A DNA stretch of 64,000 bases from Lachnoanaerobaculum sanguinis (GTDB lineage: Bacteria > Bacillota > Clostridia > Lachnospirales > Lachnospiraceae), in NCBI RefSeq assembly GCF_033242365.1, contig NZ_BTHK01000004.1, forward strand, positions 131,209-195,208, read 5' to 3'. The notes under the pieces are model-generated. The model was given only the letters and a program-made list of their open reading frames with translations, had not been told where the DNA came from and did not search any database. The position numbers and the translations under genes are program-made. Shown piece by piece: positions 43,503 through 54,400 of this stretch (position 1 is the stretch's first letter; the number at the start of each line of letters is the position of its first letter).

Positions 43503-46500
43503 TTATCTCCAAGCTCCGCTTTCATTTACATGATAACCGTCAGGTGTAGTTTCATTCTGATACATTGAACCAAGAGGTCTTGAGTTCACATTACCATGAT
43601 TCCATCTACCTGTTACATTATCAAAGAACCACGTCTGTGCAGGTGCTGTAGGATTCAAGAAGTAATACTCTCCTCCTATCTTGCTCCAGTTTGTATGCAT
43701 AGCACCGCTTGAAGGATCAAGGTAATACCATCTTCCGTCCTGGCCGTCATGATGCCATCCCTTAATCATCTCACCATAGAATCCGTTGTGATTCATTGAC
43801 AGATAATACCATGTACTTCCGTCTAAGAACCATCCTGAATCCATGATGCCGTCCTCAGCAAAGTGATACCACTCAGACTTTGTCTTTCCTTCGTAAGTAT
43901 AGCTTAAGTATGCCCATCCCTTAGCTCTTCCGCCATTTGCAAGGTTGAATACCCACTTGCTGCTGTCAGGATTTGCTGTAGCTTCTACAGGATTTGTAAG
44001 CTCCCAGTTACCGTCAAACCCGACTCTAAGACCTGCTGTTTGTCCGCCGGACTTTCTTCCTGATGAGCCTGAGCCTCCGCCTGAACCGCCGCGGCCACCA
44101 CGACCATGTGTTCTTCCTCCTGCATCAACCACTGCATCATTAAGCGCCTGAAGAGCTGCTATAAGCTCAGGTGTAGATGACTTTCTGTTTATTCTGTCAA
44201 TTACAGCCTGTGCCGCATTAATTGCCGCCTGAAGTGCTGCTCTCTTTACAGGATCGTTGATTCTGTTTAACTGATTGTTTGCATTCTTTATAGCCGCCTT
44301 TAAATCAGCCTCAGCTTTTCTACGCTCAGCCTTATCATTTGAATAGTAAACATAGATTGTCTCATCAGCTGTTACACGAAGAGTCGGATCATAAGGATCA
44401 TACATTCCTCTGTCCTTACTTAATCCCTCGTAATGCCATGTAATACCGTCATTGTCTACATAGTCTGACTGTATTGCGCTTGCATAAAGTGACGCATAAT
44501 CGTTTACTACCTTATTACTTGCTATTGTAAGTCTTGTTACAAGGTGATTATCTCTTCCGTCTATTACTTTTACCTTAAATGTGCTTGCAGGTAAAACATA
44601 TCCGAATACATAGTTCATTCCACTCTCAAATTCAAAGTTGAACTCTCCTGTGTATGCACTTCCTGCATTCTCATAATCTCCATGTTCCTCATTAAAGGTA
44701 GGAGCTGTTGTTGTTGCATTTGACGGTGTTGCTGAATAGAACTTATACTCTCTATCCTGCATCAATACACCTGTCTCAACTACTCCTGATAACTTTGTTC
44801 CACTTGGTAAAGCATAATCTTCCCATGTACTTGTTAAAGGATTTTCCTTTTGTACTCTTGCACTTACCCGGAATTCTCCTCTATATGAGTCATCTCCTAT
44901 AGCATCAGCCATCTGAGTTCTCAGAGTACTTCCTACAGGTGTCTTATCTATTACTATACGGAAGTTTCCTGAGTCTGTAATAATCGGCTGGATAATTCCC
45001 ACATTTCTGCTTGGACTTACTCCGTTATTATACTGTACAGGAGCCCATGTCTGTCCCGGTGTTGAATATACCGCCTGTATTGTTACAGGGTTGTTCGGCA
45101 TATCAAATGTCAAACGCTGATTTGTTGCCGCATTCATATTTGGCAGAGGTCCACCGCTGATGATGTTCCAATGATCAAATAATTGGCTGTTATTGTCAAG
45201 ACCGCTTGCCTCTATCTCTACCTGTGTACCGGCTGACAGTCCCTGTAAAACTGCAGGATCTGTTGATGCAACTCCGTTTATCTTGAAGTTACTTATTGCC
45301 GGTGCATCATTTGAAACAGCTGTTATATTAAATCTGTTTACTGCCAATCCGATGTTTGATGTGTCAACAGGTAATGATGCTCCGTCAGCTATACGTGCTG
45401 CAGGTGTTACATTTGTTCCTGTTGTTCTTGGTACAACTCTGTATATCGTATTCGGATTTAAGTTATTAAATGTTATAGGTGCTCCCGGTGCACTCGGTGT
45501 TGTAAACGGGTACACTACATTTCCTGAAGGATCTACCAATGCATAGTCTGTATTAGGTGATGTAGGATTTATTGTTATCATCGCCTGTCCCGCATTTGAA
45601 GGATCCTGTGATACTGAAGGTGTAACAGCTACAGGTATTGTAGCCGGTGCTGAAGGTCCTGCTACTGTTGCTATACTTGAAGGTATCGGTGCTCCTACTA
45701 CTATACTTCCCGCATCTGTTGCAGGAACTGTACTTACATGATAAGTATTTCCGGCCTGTATTGCAGGATCTGTAACCAAACCGCCCTCTCTCATTACATC
45801 TGCACCTGATATTTTTGCTACAACATTTCCTGAAGGATCTGTTATAACATATGTAAGTCTTGAATCCATTTGTGCAGGTGTTGCAGAATCTATAGTTATT
45901 GTAGGCTCTCCTGTTGTAGGATTTAAGCTTCCTGTAATATTTGGTACATATGGCGCTACAGGTGTTGTGCTCTCTCCAAATACATACAAATCTTTTCCTG
46001 CAAGTGTTGAAAGATCTACAGTTGCCGTATCTATCGGTGTAAGGTTCAATCTTCCTGTTGAAGGATCTACTGTACCTTCATACCACTTCGGTGTATATCC
46101 GGCTGCAACACTTATACCGTTATGAGTCTCTTCTGTATAATCCTGAATCTCACTCCACGGAACATTAACTCTATCTACTCCTGAAGCATCTTTTCTTGGT
46201 ATCTCAGCCAAAGTACCGTTTGATAATACTACCTTATTGTCGGCTTTTTCATCATGGAGAGTAAACTTATACCATGCATTTTGATCTTTCTTAAAATTAG
46301 CTATAAGAGAGATTATATTTGTAGTTCCCGGTGTTATCTGTGTTAAAGTTGCCTCACCGTTTGAACCAAAGCTTACTTCCTGACCCTTATATGTCCATTT
46401 GTCAAATAAATATCCTGCATTAGGAACAGGTGTAGGTAAGTCGCTTCTCTTTATATCAAGATCATACTTAAGTGTACTAGGATTGATATTCTTTCTTATC

Positions 46501-48446
46501 AATCTTGGGAAAGTTCCTCCGTTTGTAATATAACTATCATATGTAACACTGCTTCCACCGCTTGTTACATAAAGATCTCCACCCTCCACAGATGCTGCAG
46601 ATAACTCTGTAACTGCATTAGGATCTTGAGTATACTTTACTGTAAGTACAAAGTTGTCTGTAGGTCCGCCTGTTGATACCACATACTTAGGGCTTGTAGC
46701 ACTCCATGTGGCATATAAGCTTGATATAGGAGTTGTATATGATGATGACCAGTTTGCAGCATCATCCACCTCTATACTTGGGTGAGTCAGATAGCTTGTA
46801 AGCTCAGGTGCCTCTATTGTCATATTGTATGCTGAACCTGTATTGTTTGCCTTTGCATAAATCATCTGTACAGGATCTGTTCCGTTTGCTTCTTTATAGA
46901 ATGTTCCCGTTACTTCTGTTGCAGGGGCATCAGGCACTGCATTTCCGGCATCAGCCAACTTATCAAGTACCTTCTGTGTTATATTATTTCCCTGATCATC
47001 CTCATACTTTACCTTTAAAGTTACAAAGTATGCAGGGTTCGGTATGTAGTTGAAAGTAATTGTAACAGGCTGATTAAGCATTGTTCCCACTACTTTTCTT
47101 GCATCTACATCATGTCCGGCATCTCCTACCATATTTGCTTCGGTAGTAATCTTTCTAAGATTATTTGCCGCATCATCCCTTGCAGGTATCAAGTTTCTTA
47201 TAACAGTTGGCGCTCCTCCACTTACTCCCGGTGATGTGAAATATCCGTCGGAATTAGGTTTTCCGTTACCATATGTTACCGTTATAGGGGTTGTAGCATC
47301 AAGAATATATCTTGCAGGAGTATAGTTTGTTGCTCCTGTTGCAGGATCTTGAAACTTCTTTGCTAAGATAAGGTTTAAATTACCCTGAAGCGGTACATTC
47401 TGATTTGTTCCGTATATTGTTGCCGGTATATTTGTGATAGTCTCTATCTTCTTTCCGGCCTCAATTGCAGCTACTTCGCTAACCGTACGTGGAACTGTAT
47501 ACAATGGTGAGTTATCGGCTGTCTGTGTTGTTCCCGCAGGTAATCCTGCATGATATGTAGCTACGGCTGCTGATGACTTATATACTGAATCCTGTACTGT
47601 AATACCGTTTGTCTGAGTAGGGTCAACAACATACTTGTATGTTATTTCAACCCCCTTGTTTATAGATGTTCCTGTAACATACTTTGAGTCCGTATCATAT
47701 GCTATATGTGTTTTTGATACATCAAAGTTACCCTGTAAAACAACTGTCTTACCGCCGTCTCCGTCATCTGTAGTATCTACATTTACTACTTTATATCCCG
47801 GGATTGTAAGAGGTGCTACGGATATACCTGACATTACAGGTACACTTCTATCAGGTACATTCTTAAATGCAGGAGTTGCACTTGCATCATCAAGACCCGG
47901 TATATAGTATCCGCTTGCAGCACTTGACTTTACATGATTGACCCTATAATAATAAGTTTTTGTATTATCAGGTCCAAGCTCTGCATAGTATGTCTGACCG
48001 CCATATGGATATATTGCAGGTACCTGATTCATATAAGGACTTGCTATACCGTTATTATTTCTTGGATACCATGCTGTAATTAAATATCCGGTTAACCCTC
48101 TCTGATCCCAGTTAAGTGCCGATGTATCACCGGTTGCCTGGAATGTTTTGGTTGCATCAAAAGCTCCGTTGTCATTCATATATGGCAGTGCTATAGCACC
48201 TGTTCCGGTATTTACCTGAAGTCCTGCAGGTGCCGGTGCTGTAGGAATAACATCTCCTGCAGTTCCACTCAATGTTAAATCACTTGCAAAGCGATCTACC
48301 GATTCATTCTTTCCGGTAAAATTAAACTGTATTTCTCCTGCTCCCGGAGCAGCTGCATATGCCGGCATTGCCGGTGCGAGCATGGCAAAAGCCATACCCG
48401 CAGACAATACGGCAGTCAATTTTGCTTTTATTGTCTTTCTTTTCAT
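43503..48446 (-). CDS. Giant secreted repeat protein with C-terminal CW repeats (1647 residues)
   Basis: ATG 48446 has AGGAG upstream; the longer frame to 48473 would overlap the previous gene. Signal peptide (cleavage after AYA, about 32). The body has MucBP/InlB-B-like beta repeats (GYLFDKWTYKGQEVSFGSNG, ILYATWSATS-like strands) and Fn3-like modules with DPSGNVV motifs (TYVITDPSGNVVAKISG and TDYALVDPSGNVVYP). A FIVAR-like helical segment (RKAEADLKAAIKNANNQLN) and a Gly/Ser linker precede CW-type repeats (about the last 170 residues) ending TTPDGYHVNESGAWR. Noncovalently wall-bound adhesin or matrix protein; paralogous to the 48464 gene. Confidence 0.88.
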   Translation of the reverse strand: MKRKTIKAKLTAVLSAGMAFAMLAPAMPAYAAAPGAGEIQFNFTGKNESVDRFASDLTLSGTAGDVIPTAPAPAGLQVNTGTGAIALPYMNDNGAFDATKTFQATGDTSALNWDQRGLTGYLITAWYPRNNNGIASPYMNQVPAIYPYGGQTYYAELGPDNTKTYYYRVNHVKSSAASGYYIPGLDDASATPAFKNVPDRSVPVMSGISVAPLTIPGYKVVNVDTTDDGDGGKTVVLQGNFDVSKTHIAYDTDSKYVTGTSINKGVEITYKYVVDPTQTNGITVQDSVYKSSAAVATYHAGLPAGTTQTADNSPLYTVPRTVSEVAAIEAGKKIETITNIPATIYGTNQNVPLQGNLNLILAKKFQDPATGATNYTPARYILDATTPITVTYGNGKPNSDGYFTSPGVSGGAPTVIRNLIPARDDAANNLRKITTEANMVGDAGHDVDARKVVGTMLNQPVTITFNYIPNPAYFVTLKVKYEDDQGNNITQKVLDKLADAGNAVPDAPATEVTGTFYKEANGTDPVQMIYAKANNTGSAYNMTIEAPELTSYLTHPSIEVDDAANWSSSYTTPISSLYATWSATSPKYVVSTGGPTDNFVLTVKYTQDPNAVTELSAASVEGGDLYVTSGGSSVTYDSYITNGGTFPRLIRKNINPSTLKYDLDIKRSDLPTPVPNAGYLFDKWTYKGQEVSFGSNGEATLTQITPGTTNIISLIANFKKDQNAWYKFTLHDEKADNKVVLSNGTLAEIPRKDASGVDRVNVPWSEIQDYTEETHNGISVAAGYTPKWYEGTVDPSTGRLNLTPIDTATVDLSTLAGKDLYVFGESTTPVAPYVPNITGSLNPTTGEPTITIDSATPAQMDSRLTYVITDPSGNVVAKISGADVMREGGLVTDPAIQAGNTYHVSTVPATDAGSIVVGAPIPSSIATVAGPSAPATIPVAVTPSVSQDPSNAGQAMITINPTSPNTDYALVDPSGNVVYPFTTPSAPGAPITFNNLNPNTIYRVVPRTTGTNVTPAARIADGASLPVDTSNIGLAVNRFNITAVSNDAPAISNFKINGVASTDPAVLQGLSAGTQVEIEASGLDNNSQLFDHWNIISGGPLPNMNAATNQRLTFDMPNNPVTIQAVYSTPGQTWAPVQYNNGVSPSRNVGIIQPIITDSGNFRIVIDKTPVGSTLRTQMADAIGDDSYRGEFRVSARVQKENPLTSTWEDYALPSGTKLSGVVETGVLMQDREYKFYSATPSNATTTAPTFNEEHGDYENAGSAYTGEFNFEFESGMNYVFGYVLPASTFKVKVIDGRDNHLVTRLTIASNKVVNDYASLYASAIQSDYVDNDGITWHYEGLSKDRGMYDPYDPTLRVTADETIYVYYSNDKAERRKAEADLKAAIKNANNQLNRINDPVKRAALQAAINAAQAVIDRINRKSSTPELIAALQALNDAVVDAGGRTHGRGGRGGSGGGSGSSGRKSGGQTAGLRVGFDGNWELTNPVEATANPDSSKWVFNLANGGRAKGWAYLSYTYEGKTKSEWYHFAEDGIMDSGWFLDGSTWYYLSMNHNGFYGEMIKGWHHDGQDGRWYYLDPSSGAMHTNWSKIGGEYYFLNPTAPAQTWFFDNVTGRWNHGNVNSRPLGSMYQNETTPDGYHVNESGAWR

Positions 48447-48463
48447 TTTTTCTCCTACGTCAC

Positions 48464-51400
48464 TTAGTACCAAGCACCGTTTGCATCTACATTATATCCG
48501 TCCGGAGTCTTCTCTCCCGCATACATAGATCCAAATGGTCTTACAGTATTGTTTAAGTAGCTCCACTTGAAAGCATCGGCATCCCATGTATAAGTATTTT
48601 GTGGAGTATTGGTATTAAAGTAATACCACTTACCGTCAATCTTTTGCCATCCGACAAGCATCTCACCGTTTGAATTCAGATAGTACCATCTTCCATCCTG
48701 CGGATCTTTATGCCATCCTGTCTTAAGGATACCTGTATTATCATTCATGTAATACCACTTATTTGTCTTTTCATCCTTTACCCAACCTAATACCATCTGG
48801 CCAAGCTCAGGTCCCGGTGTTGTGTTCATATAATACCAGTTGCCGTTCTTTGAGTCATATACCCAACCTGTTGCCATTGTTGAGCGTCCGTCAAAGTAAT
48901 ACCAACGTGATACCTTCTTACCTGTATTGTCGTTGAATGTAATCATTCCCCACATATCGTTAAGTGGTGTTCCACCGTTAAGTACGAATGACCATCCTCC
49001 TGTTACAGGGTTTGTCTCCCAAGCACCGTCTACACCAAGTACGAATGCTCTTACATTACTGTTTTCATTGATAGCTGTATTTTGTTGTGACTTCTCTCCG
49101 GGTGTTAAAAGTCTACTTCCTCTACCGCTTGAAGAGTTACCTCCACCGCTGGCACCACCGGTTCTTCTGTTTCTGTCTCCGGCTCTGTCGGCTGCTATCT
49201 TTGAATACTTGTCAATAAGTCTTCTAAGTGCATCTATTGCCTGCTGAAGCTCTGCATAGTTTGCCTGTCTGAGATATGTTGTTCCGTCAGGAGATACAAG
49301 ATCTCTTGCCTGTCTAAGTGTCTCAAGTGCATGTGCTATAGCCTCATTAAGCTCTGCCACCTCTGCTACCTTAAGGTATGGGTCTCCTGTGAGGATCTTT
49401 GCTTCTTCTATAGTATCACCAAGATCTACTCTTGCCTTTGCAACTTCTTTTCTGTTGTCTGAATAGTATGCATAAACAATTGTTCTCTTTGTTACAGGAC
49501 TTGTTGTGTCATATACTGAAAGCTTATCTTCCTTCTTTGACCAGTTAACATAGTCATACTGTACACCATAGATATCCTCAAACGGTGTTACAAGTCCGTT
49601 TGCTACATCATTTTGTGCATATGCCGTAACTACCGCATAATCACTTGAGTAGTAAGCATCCTCTACATTCTCTTTTCTTCTTACCTTAAACTTCTTATAG
49701 AAGTTTCTGCTTGTATCATTTAAGTGTAAATTATCAAGTACAGGCTTATTATCTACAAATGTTACCTTAAATGTCTTTGAATAAACAAGTACATATGAAT
49801 GCTGCAAGTTACCTGTGAACTTAAGAAGTCCCGCATTGTTTGCTACATCTGTTGTAATTGTTATATCTACAGGATTGATATTACCTAAACTGTCAGGTGT
49901 CACATCAAATAACTGGTAATCAAGCTGATCAACGTCTTCTGCAGGAAGCTGTGCTATAACATCTACTGGCGCATTTGATGCTGTTGCAAGTATTCCGTTA
50001 TTTACAAGTCTTCCGTTTACATATCTTTCAAGCTGGATATCAAGTCCGTATGCTGTTGTATGTGCATCCGGATGATCAACTCCCGATATAGAAACAGGCT
50101 TTACAGCTGTTTTCTCATTCGGTTTTGCATCTCTTTTGTTAAATACTACCTTGTATTCTACTGTTGCACCGTTTACTCCGATAAGTGATCTGTCAAGTGG
50201 TGTTGTAAGATCATGTGCAAGTCCAGGTATCTGACCCGGTATTAGTCCGAACTCTCCTACTCCACCGCCTCTTATTGTCTCTGTAAGATCCGCATCATCT
50301 CCCGCTACCTTTGTAGGTTCGTATACAGCCTTAAGTACAATATTTGAATTTGAAAGAGTAAATGAGTAATCAGCCTGTGTTATATTTCCGCTGACTCCTA
50401 CAGCTCTTCCTGCAAGTACCTGCCAGTAAAGGAAGTTCTTGCCGTTTGCATCTACAGGATCTGCATGGATTACCACTTCTTCTCCTGCTTTTGCCTGATC
50501 GTATGTGTCATTTCCTACACTTGTTGTTCCTACCGTTACTACGCTTCCGCCCTTTGTCTCTACTACATACTTAGGTGCGTCCGCCATATCTCCCGGATTT
50601 GCTATTATCTGATTTCCGTCAGGTAACTTTGTAAGTGGGTTTGGAATTGAGCTGTCGCCCTTCTTTCTTGCCACTACAGTGTAGGTCTCATTTGGATTTA
50701 AGTTGTTGAAAGTAACTGTTGAAGGATTGTTTCCTACAGGAGTCATCCATCCGTTGTCACTTCCCGGATACTGCACTACGTTTCCGTTCTCATCTATGAG
50801 CGCATAATCTGCGTCAGGATCTGCCGGATTGATAATAATCTGTGCCATACCGTCATTTTCAGGATCATATCCTATGTTGTAGTTATTATCTACTGTCGGA
50901 ACATATACATCCTGTGGTGTTGATACCGATGTACCTGTTATAGAAGAAATCGGCTGACCTACAGTTGCCTGTGTATCAGGGCTTCCTTCCTGTACATTGT
51001 AGTGTGCTCCCGGTATAAGGTTTGGAACTACAGTTCTATTTCCTGTTGAATCTCCCGGTACCACCGCTACGATATTTCCGTCAGGATCGCTTATTACATA
51101 TACATTTCCCGGTGTTGTACCGTCTATTACTATCTCACCGCTTCCGTCATTTCCTATACGACCTGTTGGTGTGATAGATCCGATAGTACCGAACACGTTT
51201 GGATCCTGGCTAAAGAATGCTGTATATGTTGCATGGTTTGTAAGTGTGCTTGTTCCCTGCATGAAGGCACCGTTTGGATCCTTCCAGCCTTTAAACAAGT
51301 AGTTTGCTACAGGTGTAGCTGTAGGAAGCTGTCCTGTTATCTGACTCCATGTGTAATCAAACGGTATATGAAGTGTTGCAGGAGCTGTGATTGAACCGTT

Positions 51401-54400
51401 GCTTCCTGCCGCAAAGTTGATATCAAACCACTTACTTGGGTCTTCTACAAACTTGGCATACACAGTTAAAGGTGTAGGATCTGTTGTTCTAAAGAAGTCT
51501 GTATCTCCTACAGGCTGTGTACATGCTGCATCCTTATACCATCCGTCAAACATATAGTAACGGTTAGGTGTTACACTTGGTACATAGTTTAATGCCTTTA
51601 TCTTGCTGAACTTATATGCTCTTGCATCTCCCGCGCTTGTTCCGTCACTTAATAAGATGCTGTTTGCTGTAGCTGCTCCTACGCTACCGTTGTTATATGG
51701 TGCAGATGCTACTGCAAAGTTGATACTTGTCCACTTTGATGCATCTCTGCTTAACATCCAGTCTACCTTTGTAGGTGTTGCAGTTGGAAGTACAGGCATC
51801 GTTCCTGTAAACTCTCCGGTTGTATTATTTGTTATATTTCCAAGTGTTGTAGGATTTTGATCTACACTTGAGCTTGCATCCCAAACATATCCGTAAATTC
51901 TTTCAAGATTTGTTCCTGATGTAGGTAGGCCTTCTACAAATGTTGTTCCTGCCATATGTGGCACAACTTCACTTGCAAGTACTGTATTATCGATTCTGTC
52001 AAAGTATCTCTTTATCAGGTTGTTTCCTGAATCATTTGTATACTTAAATACTACTGTTACATTCTGGTTAGGCATCTTTGCAACAAAGTTACCGTTTGCC
52101 AGATTCTCATCAATTATAAGGTTATTCACTCCGTCATCAATACCGATTGTATATAGAGGTGTTGTAGGAGCTGTTCTACCCTGTGTAACTGTAAATGTAG
52201 AGTATGAGAATCCTGTAATGTCATTCTTCTTTGCCGCACTTACCTGCTGCTCTGCCAACTTTGTTACTGTTGTTGTAGGTGCTATTACATTACCTGCAAG
52301 GTCCTCATGTCTTACTTCAAATGTAAATCTCTGTGAAGGATCTACCGAATACTTGTAATAGAGTGCAATCGCAAGAGGAGGCATACTTGTTATTGTAAGT
52401 CTTCCCGGATGTGCATCTGTTGCAGGAGCTATTGTTCCTGTAGCTGCTGTATTAGGTGTCTTTGTTCCACTGTCATACATATATCCCGGTATAGGTCCTA
52501 TAGGATCCATCGTAAAGTTGTCATTCACATGATGTGTATTATCAACATCTGTAAAGAATGTGATAGGTGTTGAAACACTCTTGTTTGTAAACTTTCTTGT
52601 TATTGCAAATGTTCCGGATCCCGGTGTCCACTTTGCATAGAACTTTTTAACTCCTGTTACAACAGGTGTCGGGAAAGTTCCGCTTGGATAAGTAATCACA
52701 GCACCTATATCGGTATCACCTGAATCAAATATATTGTTTCCGTTTACATCATTGTACTGTTGCCATCCCACAAGATCATATCCAAGTCTTGTACTCTGTG
52801 GAACAGAAATATTTGATATGGCTCCTGTAGGCTCGGTTCTGTCAGGAACCGCTGAACCGCTTTGTGGATCAAACTTATATGTAGCCTCATCTTTTATAAG
52901 ATTTATTCTGATACTTACGTTCTCACCCGGCATTGTACCTGTTAAGCTTCCGTTAGCATCTATTGATATAGAATCAGGAAGGTTGATTGCAGTATTTGCA
53001 CTTACATCATACTTATATCCGTTGATTGTAGGCATGTTATATTTTACTTCACCACCTGCAGGTATTCCCTTTGAGTAAGGGTTTGCATCTACATAGTTTT
53101 CTGTAGACGGTACAGGTGCAGGTATTGTAAGGTCTGCAAAGTTAAATGATGAACCGTCAGGCTTTAAATATGTCAAAGCAAATGTATATATAGTTGAATG
53201 AAGATATATAACCTTTGCGTCCTCTAAGGTTCCGGCGGTCGCATGTGCAACAGTCTTTACACCGTCTCCGGCTCCTATAGTCTGTCCGTAAATATCCGAT
53301 TTGAAGTTTGCAGGTGAATATGGCAATGAACCGCCGGAAGTTCTGTCAGCATAATCCGCCAATACACTACCCTCACTGTTTGCTGTAGGAAGGGCATCTC
53401 CTGTCATTCCTATTCCGATTTTACCGCTTATAGCATTTCCGGACTCAACAAATATAGGTTTATCATCTATTAAGACGTTTCCGTCTTTTGTCTTTTCGTC
53501 TGCAGTACCGAGTGTTCCGTTGTACATCTTTGATCCGGTAACATCCAGACTTCCGTTTACTGTAATAGGATATAATCCTGCGCCCAAGTTAGATTCTGTT
53601 GAGTCTATAGCCACACCGTCATCCAATGATATATTGTCTTTAATTGCAGCTGCTCCACCTGCAGCATTTATATCAAGAACACCGGTTCCTGAAATCTTAA
53701 ATACTGAAGGTACCTTTGCTCCGGTTACTCTAAATCCACGCATTACAGTACCGGCTTTTACACTCACCTTACCCTTATCAAGATCAAAGGCAGGTGCTGT
53801 TGCTGTAGTATTAGTTTGTCCTGTAGGATTATTTCCGTTTCCGTCAACTATAACATTACGGAAGTTCAACCTTGAATCGTTATTCTCCATTTTGAATAAC
53901 TCGCCTGTAAAGCCGGCAGTTCTCTTTAACGTAGCTATATCAGATTTTATAGAAGGGTTAAACTTTTGATATCCGGTATAAGTTGGTAATCCCGGATTAT
54001 TAAAATCCGCTGTCTGAATAGTAATTTCCGTATCATTTGGAATAGTCAAGGTTTCACCTATTGTTGCATCATTCTGCAAATAGATATACGCCTTCTTAAT
54101 TCCTCTTGCTTTTATATCAGCTATAGCATCCTTTACAGAGTTTATAGGTCTACCCATAAATCCCGCTATAATATTGTTAGTAGGATGTACGCCTGTATTT
54201 CCCGATCCTTCATTTACATAATATACTGAAGGTTTAAGGGCAATCATAAATGTAGCAGTTTTTTGCTCTCTCGGCTTTAAGTTAAAGTATGCTGAAAATG
54301 CCGCCGCACTGTCACCGGCATTTACCATTCCCGGGAATCCTTGTGAAAATACCCATGAAGTATGTTCAATTCCCGCTGTATTTGGATACAACATACCCCA

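Noticed and set aside
48447..48473. Longer start making the two giant genes overlap
   Set aside because: ATG 48446 has the AGGAG site and begins the signal peptide; the extra residues (VLSDVGEK) do not fit one.
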